This document shows, in pieces, positions 38,203 to 47,622 of a DNA stretch of 64,000 bases. Every line of letters begins with the position of its first letter. Within the stretch, counting starts at the first letter, position 1. The notes beneath the pieces were generated by a model that saw only the letters and a list, made by a program, of their open reading frames with translations, had not been told where the DNA came from and did no database searches. Source of the stretch: a bacterium (GTDB taxonomy: Bacteria; Patescibacteriota; Gracilibacteria; UBA1369; PNNO01); contig PNNO01000001.1 of assembly GCA_013824265.1 (NCBI GenBank), forward strand, positions 105,051-169,050, in the 5' to 3' direction. The position numbers and the translations under genes are program-made.

Positions 38203-39041
38203 TGGCTATAAAAAATTACAAACCTACAACACCCGGCAGAAGAGGTATGAGTGGATACTCGTTTGAAGAGATCACTACATCAAAACCTGAGAAAAAACTT
38301 ACAGTCCGTTTGAACAAAAGGGCTGGACGTAATAACCAGGGAAGAATCACTATCCGTCACAGAGGCGGAGGTCATAAGAGATTGTATAGAATTATTGATT
38401 TCAACGCAGCTGATAAACACAATATTGAAGCTACAATTGTAAGCGTTGAATACGATCCATACAGAACAGCTTATATCATGCTTGTAAATTACAAGGACGG
38501 AGAAAAGAGATATCATCTTGCTCCACAGGATATAAAAGTTGGAGACAAGATAATTTTGGCTGACAAAACAAAGCTTAAACCGGGAAACAGAATGTTGCTT
38601 AGAAATTTCCCAGTTGGATTCACTGTTTATAACATTGAGCTTACAAAGGGAAAAGGTGGACAGATGATTAGATCTGCCGGATCAAGCGCAAAAGTTGTTT
38701 CACAGGAGGATGAAATGTATACACAAATACAGCTTCCTTCCGGAGAAGTAAGACTTGTAAATAAGGACTGTTACGCAAGTTTCGGAATGCTAAGTAACCT
38801 AGATCATTCAAATATCACTATTGGAAAAGCCGGAAGAATGAGAAACATGGGAAGAAGACCTCAGGTAAGAGGTAAGGTTATGAACCCTTGCGATCATCCA
38901 CATGGAGGTGGTGAAGGTAGTAACTCTATCGGACTTAAACATCCAAAAACTCCTTGGGGAATGCCTGCCCTTGGTTACAAGACTCGTAGTAGAAAAAAAT
39001 ACAGCGACAGAGTAATCGTAAAATCAAGACACAGAAAATAG
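38202..39041 (+). CDS. rplB: 50S ribosomal protein L2
   Basis: uL2, needed for subunit joining and peptidyl transferase structure. YKPTTPGRRGMSGYSFEEIT, RNNQGRITIRHRGGGHKRLYR (split), IVSVEYDPYRTAYI, and the C-terminal GGGEGSNSIGLKHPKTPWG with the conserved His region are intact. Length 279 is standard. Confidence 0.98.
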   Translation: MAIKNYKPTTPGRRGMSGYSFEEITTSKPEKKLTVRLNKRAGRNNQGRITIRHRGGGHKRLYRIIDFNAADKHNIEATIVSVEYDPYRTAYIMLVNYKDGEKRYHLAPQDIKVGDKIILADKTKLKPGNRMLLRNFPVGFTVYNIELTKGKGGQMIRSAGSSAKVVSQEDEMYTQIQLPSGEVRLVNKDCYASFGMLSNLDHSNITIGKAGRMRNMGRRPQVRGKVMNPCDHPHGGGEGSNSIGLKHPKTPWGMPALGYKTRSRKKYSDRVIVKSRHRK

Positions 39042-39075
39042 GCATAAACAACTAATCACTAATTAATAATTAATC

Positions 39076-39354
39076 ATGGGAAGAAGTAGTAAAAAAGGGC
39101 CTTACGTAAATGCTGATCTCGCAAAGAAAGTAGAGAATATGAATAGCAGTGGGCAGAAAAAAATTATTAAGACATGGTCTAGAGGATCAACTATTTCTCC
39201 TGATTTCGTAGGACACACATTTGGAGTCCATAATGGGAAACAGCATATTCCGGTGTTTGTAACCGAAAATATGGTTGGACATAAGTTTGGAGAATTCTCT
39301 CCTACAAGAAAGTTTAAGGGTCATGGAGGAAAACTCGCAAAGACTCAACCATAA
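39076..39354 (+). CDS. rpsS: 30S ribosomal protein S19
   Basis: uS19 in the 30S head near t[43 protein letters not shown] and [18 protein letters not shown] are characteristic. Length 92. Start preceded by an A/T-rich TAATTAATAATTAATC stretch and no Shine-Dalgarno, typical of this window. Confidence 0.97.
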   Translation: MGRSSKKGPYVNADLAKKVENMNSSGQKKIIKTWSRGSTISPDFVGHTFGVHNGKQHIPVFVTENMVGHKFGEFSPTRKFKGHGGKLAKTQP

Positions 39355-39373
39355 AATTAACCATCATTAAACC

Positions 39374-39757
39374 GTGAAAGCAATCGCACGAAACATAAGG
39401 ATCTCACCGAAGAAGGCAAATTTAGTTGCCGGACTCGTAAGAAGAAAAAATGCACAGGAAGCATTGGATCTATTAAAATTCACTCCTAAAAAAGCGGCAA
39501 AGATACTTTATAAAGTTATTCACAGCGCTATGGCGAATGCTGAAAATAACTTTAAACAGAAGAAAGAAACTTTAATGGTAAAAGAAATCGTAGTTACAGA
39601 AGGTTCTACATTTAAGAGAAGCGTTCCGGTATCAAGAGGAAGAGCTCATCCTATCCTTAAGAGAAACTCTCACATTACAGTTACAGTGGGAATTGAGGAA
39701 GTTAAAGAAGAGAAAAAAGTTAAGGAAGTAAAGTCTAAAGAAGCAGTTAAAAAATAA
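39374..39757 (+). CDS. rplV: 50S ribosomal protein L22
   Basis: uL22, lines the exit tunnel. Starts at GTG 39374 with KAIARNIRISPKKANLVAGLVRRK; the loop GSTFKRSVPVSRGRAHPILKRNSHITV (split) is the tunnel extension. Length 127, with a Lys/Glu/Val-rich C-terminal tail of about 20 residues beyond the conserved core, like the tails of S5 and L15 here. Confidence 0.96.
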   Translation: MKAIARNIRISPKKANLVAGLVRRKNAQEALDLLKFTPKKAAKILYKVIHSAMANAENNFKQKKETLMVKEIVVTEGSTFKRSVPVSRGRAHPILKRNSHITVTVGIEEVKEEKKVKEVKSKEAVKK

Positions 39758-39777
39758 CATTATAAATTCACGTAATT

Positions 39778-40572
39778 ATGGGACAAAAAGTTAATCCAAT
39801 TAGCTTAAGAATAGGAATTAATCGCTTATGGGATTCAAAATGGTATGCAAGCAAGAAGAAGTTTGCAAAAACTCTTCATCAGGATCTTGCAATTGAGAAG
39901 ACTATTAGAGCAAAGTTAAAAGATGCAAGCGTATCGAAAATTGAAATTTTACGAACCGCAAATGCCGTAACTATAAACATTAATACAGCTAAACCTGGAC
40001 TAATTATAGGACGAGGAGGAGAAACTATCGAAGAGTTACGCGAATTTCTTGAAAAGTCTTTTGATAACAGATTCAGTGTAAATATCATAGAAATTAAACA
40101 ACCTAATTTGGACGCACGCTTGGTTGCGGAATCAATCGTTAGTCAGGTTGAAAAGAGAATCTCTTACAGACGCGCAGCTAAAATGGCGATAGACAAATCT
40201 CTTGAAGTTGGAGCTTTGGGAGTAAAAGTAAGAGCTGCTGGAAGACTTAATGGAGTTGAAATAGCTAGAACGGAATTCTTCAGTAAAGGTAAAATTCCTT
40301 TACATACATTCAGAGCAGATATTGATTACGCTTATATTCCTGCCGCTACAAGTTATGGACAAATAGGAGTAAAAGTATGGATTTACAAGGGAGATGTGTT
40401 TAAAAAAGATTTATTGGCAAGAACCACAGAGGTTCAGGCAAGCGGAGAACAGAAAACCGAGGCTCCTCAGAGACCAAACGCAAGAAGACCTCATGCTCCG
40501 GCTCCTGCAAGAAGAGAAGAAGCTCCAAGAGGAAGGAAACCAGCACCAAAGAAAACTAATAATAAGAAATAA
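39778..40572 (+). CDS. rpsC: 30S ribosomal protein S3 with basic C-terminal tail
   Basis: uS3, forms the mRNA entry channel. [22 protein letters not shown] (start), the KH motif [31 protein letters not shown] and [19 protein letters not shown] are conserved. Length 264; the last 45 residues (from about 220) are a Pro/Arg/Lys/Ala-rich extension ([20 protein letters not shown]) past the usual end. Confidence 0.97.
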   Translation: MGQKVNPISLRIGINRLWDSKWYASKKKFAKTLHQDLAIEKTIRAKLKDASVSKIEILRTANAVTININTAKPGLIIGRGGETIEELREFLEKSFDNRFSVNIIEIKQPNLDARLVAESIVSQVEKRISYRRAAKMAIDKSLEVGALGVKVRAAGRLNGVEIARTEFFSKGKIPLHTFRADIDYAYIPAATSYGQIGVKVWIYKGDVFKKDLLARTTEVQASGEQKTEAPQRPNARRPHAPAPARREEAPRGRKPAPKKTNNKK

Positions 40573-40577
40573 TAACT

Positions 40578-40997
40578 ATGCTCGCACCAAAGAAGCAAAA
40601 ATTTAGAAAAGAGTTCCGTGGACGAAGCGCCCTAAAAGGTAAAGCTGTCCGTGGAAGCAAAGTAAGTTTTGGAGAGTTCGGGTTAAAAGCTCTTGAGGCA
40701 GGAGAAATAACATCAAGACAAATCGAATCTGCAAGACGAGCAATCACTCATTATTGTAAACGTGGAGGAAAGATTTGGATTCGTATATTCCCACACAAAC
40801 CTATTACAAAGAAAGCTGCGGAAACACCCATGGGTTCCGGAAAAGGTACTGTTGATCTGTTTATAGACAGCATTAAGCCTGGAAAAGTATTGTTTGAAAT
40901 GGATGGAGTAACGGAAGAAATCGCAAGAGAAGCTTTAAGAAGAGCAGCCCACAAGTTGCCAATGAAATGCAAATTTGTAAGCAACAAACCAGTTTAA
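40578..40997 (+). CDS. rplP: 50S ribosomal protein L16
   Basis: uL16 near the A site. [41 protein letters not shown] (split), [29 protein letters not shown] (split) and VLFEMDGV are conserved. Length 139. It starts five bases after the rpsC stop. Confidence 0.97.
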   Translation: MLAPKKQKFRKEFRGRSALKGKAVRGSKVSFGEFGLKALEAGEITSRQIESARRAITHYCKRGGKIWIRIFPHKPITKKAAETPMGSGKGTVDLFIDSIKPGKVLFEMDGVTEEIAREALRRAAHKLPMKCKFVSNKPV

Positions 40998-41015
40998 TTT
41001 AAACACTAATCTATC

Positions 41016-41273
41016 ATGTTAAAAATCGACGAACTTAAAAAAATGACACCAAAGGAGCTAACCGAAGAGTTCGACAAAGCAACCAAGGATTTGTTCAAGA
41101 TTAAATTTGAAGTAAGCACGGGAGCGTCAAAGGCTAACAATCAAATCGGAGATCTTAAGAGATACAGGGCAAGACTCCTTACAATCAAGAATCAACTAAA
41201 AACTGACGAAGTAAAAAAGTTTGATGACCAGAAAAAAGTGAAAACAGTGAAAGTTAAGAAGGAAAAGAAATAA
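41016..41273 (+). CDS. rpmC: 50S ribosomal protein L29
   Basis: uL29 at the tunnel exit next to L23. Two helices with MTPKELTEEFDKATKDLFKIKFE and IGDLKRYRARLLTIKNQL match the family. Length 85 is longer than usual because of a Lys-rich C-terminal tail (VKTVKVKKEKK). Confidence 0.93.
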   Translation: MLKIDELKKMTPKELTEEFDKATKDLFKIKFEVSTGASKANNQIGDLKRYRARLLTIKNQLKTDEVKKFDDQKKVKTVKVKKEKK

Positions 41274-41300
41274 TATTATCACCATAACCTACAATAAAAA

Positions 41301-41561
41301 ATGAGAACAATAACAGGAATAGTGACGAGTAAAAAGATGGATAAGACATTGGTCGTAACTTCACATCGTTATAAAAATCACCCTATATATAAGAAAAGAT
41401 ACAGAGTTTCAAAGAAATACTTTGTAGACAATCCAAACAATGCACACGAGATGGGCGATAAAGTAACAATTTATGAAACAGCCCCTATAAGCAAGATGAA
41501 GAGATGGACTGTTGTAATGCCAAAAGGAGCTAAAGATACTAAAGAAAATAACGTTAAATAA
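41301..41561 (+). CDS. rpsQ: 30S ribosomal protein S17
   Basis: uS17, primary 16S rRNA binder. [39 protein letters not shown] (in pieces) and [21 protein letters not shown] match the OB-fold family. Length 86 is normal. Confidence 0.96.
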   Translation: MRTITGIVTSKKMDKTLVVTSHRYKNHPIYKKRYRVSKKYFVDNPNNAHEMGDKVTIYETAPISKMKRWTVVMPKGAKDTKENNVK

Positions 41562-41566
41562 TAATC

Positions 41567-41935
41567 ATGATTCAACCAGAAACACGTTTACAAGTAGCTG
41601 ATAATACAGGCGCAAAACTCGTTGAGTGCATTAAAGTTCTTGGAGGTTCCAAGAGAAAATATGCGACAATCGGAGATATTGTTGTCGTAGCTGTTAAAGA
41701 CGCCGCTCCAAAAGGCCTTGTTAAGAAAAAGGCCGTAGAAAGAGCTGTAATCGTACGAACTAAAAAAGAAATCGGAAGAAAAGACGGATCTTATATAAGA
41801 TTTGATGAGAACGCGGTTGTTATAATCGGTAAAGATCTTCAACCAAAAGGAACACGTGTATTTGGACCGGTTGCAAGAGAGCTAAGAGATAAGGGCTTTC
41901 AAAAGATAATCTCTTTGGCACCAGAAGTAATTTAA
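41567..41935 (+). CDS. rplN: 50S ribosomal protein L14
   Basis: uL14 at the subunit interface. [60 protein letters not shown] (split) and [27 protein letters not shown] are nearly textbook. Length 122. Starts five bases after rpsQ. Confidence 0.98.
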   Translation: MIQPETRLQVADNTGAKLVECIKVLGGSKRKYATIGDIVVVAVKDAAPKGLVKKKAVERAVIVRTKKEIGRKDGSYIRFDENAVVIIGKDLQPKGTRVFGPVARELRDKGFQKIISLAPEVI

Positions 41936-41958
41936 TCTCAATTTAAACTAAAAAGACA

Positions 41959-42285
41959 ATGAAAGTTAAAATGAATGACAACGTGTTGATAATCACAGGA
42001 AAAGACCGTAATAAAACCGGTAAAGTTACTAAAGTCGTCAGCAAATCACAAAAAGTTGTTGTCGAGAAAGTAAATATGAGAACAAAGCATATAAAGAAGA
42101 CTCAAACTTCTCCGGGAAGCAAGATACAATTTGAAGCCGCAATGGCGGTATCAAATGTAAAAGTGATCTGTCCTAACTGCAAGAAAGCTACCAGAGTTGG
42201 GTACAAAAAACTTGAGTCAGGAAAGAAACAAAGAACATGTAAGAAATGTAATGAAGCTTTGGATAAAGCATCAACTAAAAAATAA
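41959..42285 (+). CDS. rplX: 50S ribosomal protein L24
   Basis: uL24, initiates 50S assembly. The KOW motif is VLIITGKDRNKTGKVTKV; KVNMRTKHIKKTQ follows. The C-terminal part carries a zinc-ribbon pattern CPNCKKATRVGYKK then CKKCNEALD. Length 108. Confidence 0.96.
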   Translation: MKVKMNDNVLIITGKDRNKTGKVTKVVSKSQKVVVEKVNMRTKHIKKTQTSPGSKIQFEAAMAVSNVKVICPNCKKATRVGYKKLESGKKQRTCKKCNEALDKASTKK

Positions 42286-42304
42286 TTACTAACGTTATAT
42301 TAAA

Positions 42305-42859
42305 GTGGCTAAAGAAATGAAACTCAAAGAAAAGTATAGCAAGGAAATTCTTCCTGCTCTTCAGAAAGATCTTGGCATTAAAAATGTCAATGCTGTTCCG
42401 AAGATTACAAAAGTTATAGTTAACGCCGGGCTTGGAAGCGCATACACAAGTGGAATTAAAGATTTCACGGAGTTTGCTGAAAACTTTAAAGCGATTACCG
42501 GTCAATCCCCTATCATACGAAAATCAAAGAAGGCTATTTCTAACTTCAAACTTCGCGAGGGACTTCCTAACGGAGTGATGGTAACTTTAAGAGGAGCCAA
42601 AATGTATGATTTCTTGGATAAACTTATAAATATAGTATTCCCTCGTATTCGAGACTTTAGAGGAATTTCAAAAAAATCATTTGATGGAAGAGGAAACTAT
42701 TCAGTTGGAATAAAAGAACATACTGTATTCCCTGAAATAAATCCTGATGACCTTAATAAGATTCATGGTCTTCAGATTTGTGTTAACACTAATGCAGGTA
42801 ACGATAAAGATGCGTTGGCACTTTTGACGGCACTCGGATTTCCATTTAAAAAGAAATAA
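42305..42859 (+). CDS. rplE: 50S ribosomal protein L5
   Basis: uL5, binds 5S rRNA and contacts P-site tRNA. Starts at GTG 42305. [71 protein letters not shown] (in pieces) are conserved. Length 184 is normal. Confidence 0.97.
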   Translation: MAKEMKLKEKYSKEILPALQKDLGIKNVNAVPKITKVIVNAGLGSAYTSGIKDFTEFAENFKAITGQSPIIRKSKKAISNFKLREGLPNGVMVTLRGAKMYDFLDKLINIVFPRIRDFRGISKKSFDGRGNYSVGIKEHTVFPEINPDDLNKIHGLQICVNTNAGNDKDALALLTALGFPFKKK

Positions 42860-42876
42860 CTAATTTAATTAAACTT

Positions 42877-43101
42877 ATGGCACGAACAGCAATAGTAGTT
42901 AAAACTAAGAAAAAACAACAGGCTTATATCCGAGCACTTGAAAGTGGCCAGAAGCCGGAATTCCCAACTCGTGTTTACAACAGATGTGGAAGATGCGGCA
43001 GAAAAGGCGGTTACATGAGAAAATTTGATTTATGCAGAATTTGTTTCCGTGAACTTGCACAGAATGGAAAGATAGCTGGAGTTACAAAATCATCTTGGTA
43101 G
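42877..43101 (+). CDS. rpsN: 30S ribosomal protein S14, zinc-binding type
   Basis: uS14 of the 30S head. The zinc site is [21 protein letters not shown] (C-x2-C...C-x2-C) and the C-terminus is [10 protein letters not shown], as in the short zinc-containing form (type Z). At 74 residues it is a little longer than the usual 61 because of an N-terminal extension. Confidence 0.96.
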   Translation: MARTAIVVKTKKKQQAYIRALESGQKPEFPTRVYNRCGRCGRKGGYMRKFDLCRICFRELAQNGKIAGVTKSSW

Positions 43102-43158
43102 AGCAGAGCTGAAAGCGAGCTCATTAACCAATAAAATTACTTACACTAAATTATAAAC

Positions 43159-43545
43159 ATGAATACAGATCCAATCGCAGATTACTTAACAAGAATTAGA
43201 AACGCATCGAAAGCTAAGCACTCGATTACTCGAGTACCTTACTCTCGTCTTAAAGAAGATATTTCAAAGGTTCTTGTTGAAAAAAACTTCCTTGAAAAAT
43301 ATGAAGTAAAGCAGGCCGGCGATTTTAAAGAAATTGAAATTACTCTTAAAGATTGGGCAATTGAACCTATGAGTATTAAAAGAGTAAGTAAACCTGGACA
43401 GAGAATATATGTAAAAACTAAAGATATAAAAGCTGTAAAAAGCGGACTTGGAATGCTTGTTCTATCAACATCAAAAGGTATTATGACCGGAGAACAGGCT
43501 CGTAAGAATAAACTTGGAGGAGAAGCTATATGTGAAATTTACTAA
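43159..43545 (+). CDS. rpsH: 30S ribosomal protein S8
   Basis: uS8, binds helix 21 of 16S rRNA. DPIADYLTRIRNASKAKH, VPYSRLKEDISKVLVEKNFL, KRVSKPGQRIYVK, GLGMLVLSTSKGIMTGEQARKN (split) and GGEAICEIY are typical. Length 128. Confidence 0.97.
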   Translation: MNTDPIADYLTRIRNASKAKHSITRVPYSRLKEDISKVLVEKNFLEKYEVKQAGDFKEIEITLKDWAIEPMSIKRVSKPGQRIYVKTKDIKAVKSGLGMLVLSTSKGIMTGEQARKNKLGGEAICEIY

Positions 43546-43566
43546 TCAATTTATCACTTACACATT

Positions 43567-44118
43567 ATGTCACGAATAGGAAAATTACCAGTTGTTGTAC
43601 CGCAAGGGGTTACCGTGGAGATAAAAGATAACTTCATTATTGTAAAGGGCCCTAAAGGCTCGTTATCTGAAAAGATTCACGAGAAAATTAAAGTGGAACA
43701 AAAAGATGACAGTATAATTGTCACAAAATTTGAGGATGACAATCTTTCAAGAAGCTTACACGGACTTACAAGAAATCTTATAAATAACATGGTGATTGGT
43801 GTAACGGTTGGATATAAAAAAGAGTTGGAAATAGTTGGAGTTGGATATAAAGCACAGCCACAGGGAAATAAGATCACAATGAGTCTTGGATATTCTCACC
43901 CTATTGAATACGTGGCTCCTGAAGGAATACTTTTTGAACAGGACAAGGATAAAAAGAATATAATTTCAATTTCAGGAATAAATAAACAAATTGTTGGCGA
44001 GGTCGCAGCTAAAATAAGATCTTACAGAAAGCCTGAACCATACAAAGGAAAAGGGATTAAATATGTGGGAGAACACATCACTCGAAAAGCCGGTAAGACA
44101 GCCGGTAAGGGAGCCTAG
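43567..44118 (+). CDS. rplF: 50S ribosomal protein L6
   Basis: uL6 near the factor-binding site. MSRIGKLPVVVPQGVTVEIK, VKGPKGSLSEKI, HGLTRNLINNMVIGVTVGYKKELEIVGVGYKAQ (in pieces) and YKGKGIKYVGEHITRKAGKTAGKG (split) match. Length 183. Confidence 0.97.
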   Translation: MSRIGKLPVVVPQGVTVEIKDNFIIVKGPKGSLSEKIHEKIKVEQKDDSIIVTKFEDDNLSRSLHGLTRNLINNMVIGVTVGYKKELEIVGVGYKAQPQGNKITMSLGYSHPIEYVAPEGILFEQDKDKKNIISISGINKQIVGEVAAKIRSYRKPEPYKGKGIKYVGEHITRKAGKTAGKGA

Positions 44119-44159
44119 GCGATTAACTATTAATTACTCATTACTAATTTTTTATAAAA

Positions 44160-44504
44160 ATGCCATCACAGAAAGTACAAGCAAAAAATAGAAGACACCA
44201 GAGAAGTATTGGTAGAATGCATGGAACTGTTGATAAACCAAGACTTGTCATATATAGAAGTAATACAGCGATGTATGCTCAGTTGATTGATGACAATACC
44301 GGAAAGGCGCTAGCCGCTGCTTCTGACATGAAGATGAAAAGTGGAACGAAAATGGAAAAAGCGAAAAACGTTGGCACCGATCTTGCAAAAAAAGCTTTAG
44401 AAGCAAAAATCACTACATGTGTGTTTGATCGTAACGGACTTAAATATCATGGAAGAGTTAAGGCTGTTGCAGAAGGAGCACGTGAAGGTGGACTTAAATT
44501 TTAA
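44160..44504 (+). CDS. rplR: 50S ribosomal protein L18
   Basis: uL18, delivers 5S rRNA to the 50S. RRHQRSIGRMHGTVDKPRLVIYRSN (split), YAQLIDDNTGKALAAAS and FDRNGLKYHGRVKAVAEGAREGGL are conserved. Length 114. Confidence 0.97.
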   Translation: MPSQKVQAKNRRHQRSIGRMHGTVDKPRLVIYRSNTAMYAQLIDDNTGKALAAASDMKMKSGTKMEKAKNVGTDLAKKALEAKITTCVFDRNGLKYHGRVKAVAEGAREGGLKF

Positions 44505-44527
44505 TTATCTATTAACCGATTAAAGCC

Positions 44528-45124
44528 GTGGGAAAACCAGCACATCAAAATAAGCGAGGACCAATGAAGGAAGTTAAAGAATTCGATGAAGAAGTTGTTC
44601 AGATCGACAGAGTTACCCGTGTAGTAAAAGGTGGTCGTCGTTTAAGATTCAGAGCAACGGTAGTTATTGGTAACAGAAAAGGTAAGATTGGTTTTGGAAT
44701 AGGAAAATCAGCTGAAGTTGCCGGAGCAATCCAAAAGGCAATCGCCAAAGCAAAGAAATCTCTTATCATCGTGCCTATATTCAGAGATACAATTCCTCAC
44801 GATATTAAAGTTAAATACAAGGCTTCACGTATTCTTATGATGCCTGCCGGTGAAGGTACTGGAATCATAGCCGGTGGAGCGGTACGTAAGATTGTTGAAC
44901 TTGCAGGTATTAAAAATATTCTTAGTAAATCTTTTGGAACAAACAATCGCGTAAGTAATACTCAGGCTACATACAAAGCCCTTGGATTATTAAGAAAAAG
45001 AACAGACTATAGAAAGAAGGCCGCTGTGGAAGAACCTAAGAAAGAAGTTGTAGCTCAAGCTGTTAGCAAGCCGGTGGCAAAGCCAATGCCGGTAGCAAAG
45101 AAGCCGGAAGTTAAGAAAAATTAA
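44528..45124 (+). CDS. rpsE: 30S ribosomal protein S5
   Basis: uS5 at the mRNA entry and decoding accuracy site. Starts at GTG 44528. EEVVQIDRVTRVVKGGRRLRFRATVV (split), GKIGFGIGKSAEV, RILMMPAGEGTGIIAGGAVRKI (split) and GTNNRVSNTQATYKAL are typical. Length 198, with a Lys/Ala/Pro tail (KPVAKPMPVAKKPEVKKN). The gene for L30, which normally follows, is missing: rplO starts 21 bases downstream. Confidence 0.97.
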   Translation: MGKPAHQNKRGPMKEVKEFDEEVVQIDRVTRVVKGGRRLRFRATVVIGNRKGKIGFGIGKSAEVAGAIQKAIAKAKKSLIIVPIFRDTIPHDIKVKYKASRILMMPAGEGTGIIAGGAVRKIVELAGIKNILSKSFGTNNRVSNTQATYKALGLLRKRTDYRKKAAVEEPKKEVVAQAVSKPVAKPMPVAKKPEVKKN

Positions 45125-45145
45125 CAAATCTTTAATTATCAGATA

Positions 45146-45649
45146 ATGGACTTATTAACGTTAAAAAGCAATAAAGGAGCTAGACACAGAAAAAAATGTC
45201 TTGGTCGTGGTGACGGTTCTAATGGAACATATAGTGGCCGCGGAATGAAAGGTCAAAACGCCAGAAGTGGCGGTAAAAGAAGACCTGGATTTGAAGGTGG
45301 TCAAACCCCATTTATACAGAAGATGCCAAAGTTACGTGGATTCAAAAGTCTTGATGAAAGAGTTTTCAGAATCATAAACGTTAAAGATCTTGATGTATTT
45401 GAAGACGGAGCAACAGTAGATAACAAAAGTCTTTCTGAAAAAAAGCTTTTAAGATCAGGAACAAAACTTGTTAAAATTCTTGGAAACGGAGAACTTAAAA
45501 AGAAATTAACCGTAATAGTTGATGCCTTTTCAAAATCAGCCGAAGAAAAGATAACCAAGGCCGGAGGATCTATAAGTTTAAAGAAATCGGCTGTCGCTGA
45601 AGTTGCTAAAGAGAGTAAAGTTAAGAAGGCCAAGAAGGCAGAAAAATAA
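45146..45649 (+). CDS. rplO: 50S ribosomal protein L15
   Basis: uL15, late 50S assembly. GARHRKKCLGRGDGSNGTYSGRG (split), KGQNARSGGKRRPGFEGGQTP, KMPKLRGFKS and VKILGNGELKKKLTVIVDAFSKSAEEKI (in pieces) are conserved. Length 167, ending in a Lys/Ala-rich tail. It follows rpsE directly because rpmD is absent. Confidence 0.97.
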   Translation: MDLLTLKSNKGARHRKKCLGRGDGSNGTYSGRGMKGQNARSGGKRRPGFEGGQTPFIQKMPKLRGFKSLDERVFRIINVKDLDVFEDGATVDNKSLSEKKLLRSGTKLVKILGNGELKKKLTVIVDAFSKSAEEKITKAGGSISLKKSAVAEVAKESKVKKAKKAEK

Positions 45650-45679
45650 GACTGAAATTTCTCACATACCAAAATCATT

Positions 45680-46978
45680 ATGTTAAAATATTTACAACAG
45701 ATTTGGAATTCCAAGGATCTAAGAAGAAAAATACTTTTTACTATCGGAATTCTTATTGTTTTTAGAATTTGCACACAGGTTTCAATTCCGGGCGCCGATC
45801 TTGACGCAATACGCGCGGTCATAAATAAGAATCAGTTGTTCGGTGTTTTCAGTGCTCTAACAGGTGGTAGTGCGGAAAATTTCTCAATCATTTTGATGGG
45901 TCTTTCTCCTTATATTAATGCATCCATCATAATGCAGCTTTTAACCGTTATTGTGCCTAGTCTTGAAAATCTTTCAAAAGAAGGAGAACAGGGCAGAAGA
46001 AAAATCAACCAGTACACAAGATGGTTGGCTGTTCCTATAGCATTCATGCAATCTTATGGAATGATCGTGCTTATTAATTCACAGGCATCAGTATCAATAG
46101 TTCCAAACATTACCGATCCTGCAGTTGTTCTTCCTATAATGGTTACCATTACGGCAGGTACTATATTCCTTATGTGGCTTGGTGAGCTTATAACCGAATA
46201 TGGAATTGGAAACGGAATATCACTTATAATCTTTGCTGGAATTATAGCCGGAATCCCTACGGCAATTGGAACAACTCTTGCTCTTACACAACAAAATGCG
46301 GACGCATTGATACCTTTTGTATTGATGCTACTTTTAACTTTCATATTGTTAACATGTGTTATTCTTGTTACGGAAGGACAAAGAAAAGTTCCTGTGATTT
46401 ACGCGGGAAGAGGAACCAGAGGAAAGAGCGATCATGCTACTTTGCCTATAAAAATCAATCAGGCGGGAATGATCCCTATTATCTTTGCAGTTTCAATGGC
46501 AACATTCCCTGGAATCCTTGCGCAGTTATTTCAAAATTCACAATCACCAACGCTTAAAGCCATAGCTGATGCAATACTTACGTATTTCCATATGAACAGT
46601 ATTCTTTATACCGTTGTTTATTTCCTACTTGTAATAGCTTTTACTTACTTCTATGTAAGTATTACTTTCAATCCGGATCAGGTTGCAGACAACCTTCAAA
46701 AACGCGGTGGCTATATCCCTGGCATACGTCCGGGAAAAGAAACGGCAAGTTATCTTGGAAAAATATCAAGCAGACTAAACTTATGGGGTGGATTATTCAT
46801 CGGTTTTATCGCCGTATTCCCTATGATACTTGGTTCATTTATGACTTCTCTACAGCTTGGAAATATAAGCATGCTAATAAGCGGGGCCGGAATGATCATC
46901 ATAGTTGGTGTTGTACTTGAACTTATGAGACAGATCAACGCACAGCTTGTTATGCACGACTATTCTAAATTCTACTAG
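45680..46978 (+). CDS. secY: protein translocase subunit SecY
   Basis: Central channel of the Sec translocase. Ten transmembrane segments; NSKDLRRKILFTIGILIVFRI (start), PGADLDAI, GLSPYINASIIMQLL, LSKEGEQGRRKINQYTRWLA, EYGIGNGISLIIFAGIIAGIP (start), GRGTRGKSDHATLPIKINQAGMIPIIF (split) and LQKRGGYIPGIRPGKET are signatures. Length 432. It is followed by adk after two bases. Confidence 0.98.
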   Translation: MLKYLQQIWNSKDLRRKILFTIGILIVFRICTQVSIPGADLDAIRAVINKNQLFGVFSALTGGSAENFSIILMGLSPYINASIIMQLLTVIVPSLENLSKEGEQGRRKINQYTRWLAVPIAFMQSYGMIVLINSQASVSIVPNITDPAVVLPIMVTITAGTIFLMWLGELITEYGIGNGISLIIFAGIIAGIPTAIGTTLALTQQNADALIPFVLMLLLTFILLTCVILVTEGQRKVPVIYAGRGTRGKSDHATLPIKINQAGMIPIIFAVSMATFPGILAQLFQNSQSPTLKAIADAILTYFHMNSILYTVVYFLLVIAFTYFYVSITFNPDQVADNLQKRGGYIPGIRPGKETASYLGKISSRLNLWGGLFIGFIAVFPMILGSFMTSLQLGNISMLISGAGMIIIVGVVLELMRQINAQLVMHDYSKFY

Positions 46979-46980
46979 AA

Positions 46981-47619
46981 ATGGATCTTATTCTTTTTGG
47001 AATACAAGGTTCCGGAAAAGGTACTCAGGGGAAAATTCTCAAGGAGCATTATGATATGGCGTATTTTGAAACAGGCGCCCAATTAAGAAAGCTTGCTTCG
47101 GAAGAAAGTTCTCTCGGCCATAAAGTAAAAGAGATTATAGAAGCGGGTCATCTTGTTCCAAACGAGATTGTTATGGAAATCGTTGAGGATTTTTTGTCAA
47201 AAGTTCAAGATGGTAAATCAATAATATTCGACGGCATTCCGAGGAAGATAGTTCAGGCTGAATCACTTGCCAAATTGCTTGATCAAAATAACAGAGAATA
47301 TAAAGCTGTTATTTTGGACTTATCGGAAGAAGAAGCATTAAACAGACTTACAAAAAGAAGAATTTGCTCCAACTGCAAAGAAGTTTATCCGGCAAGTTAT
47401 AAAGGAGATTCATGTGAAAAGTGTGAAGGTGAGCTTGTTACACGAACAGACGATAACGCAGAAAGTATAAAGGTAAGAATAGAAGCTTTTATTAATGAAA
47501 CAATGCCGGTAATTAAAATGTATGAAGACAAAGGTCTGCTTATAAAAATAAACGGCGAACAGGAAATTGATGAAGTTACAAAAGAACTGATTGAAACTCT
47601 AGATAAAATTCTGAAATAG
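46981..47619 (+). CDS. adk: adenylate kinase
   Basis: Interconverts ATP+AMP and two ADP. The P-loop is GIQGSGKGTQ (residues 7-16; most relatives have GAPGAGKGTQ), followed by the AMP site (FETGAQLRKL) and FDGIPRKIVQAE. The LID has four cysteines (CSNCKEVYPASYKGDSCEKC), so it binds zinc. Length 212 fits the long form. Between secY and map, its usual place. Confidence 0.95.
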   Translation: MDLILFGIQGSGKGTQGKILKEHYDMAYFETGAQLRKLASEESSLGHKVKEIIEAGHLVPNEIVMEIVEDFLSKVQDGKSIIFDGIPRKIVQAESLAKLLDQNNREYKAVILDLSEEEALNRLTKRRICSNCKEVYPASYKGDSCEKCEGELVTRTDDNAESIKVRIEAFINETMPVIKMYEDKGLLIKINGEQEIDEVTKELIETLDKILK

Positions 47620-47622
47620 AAA

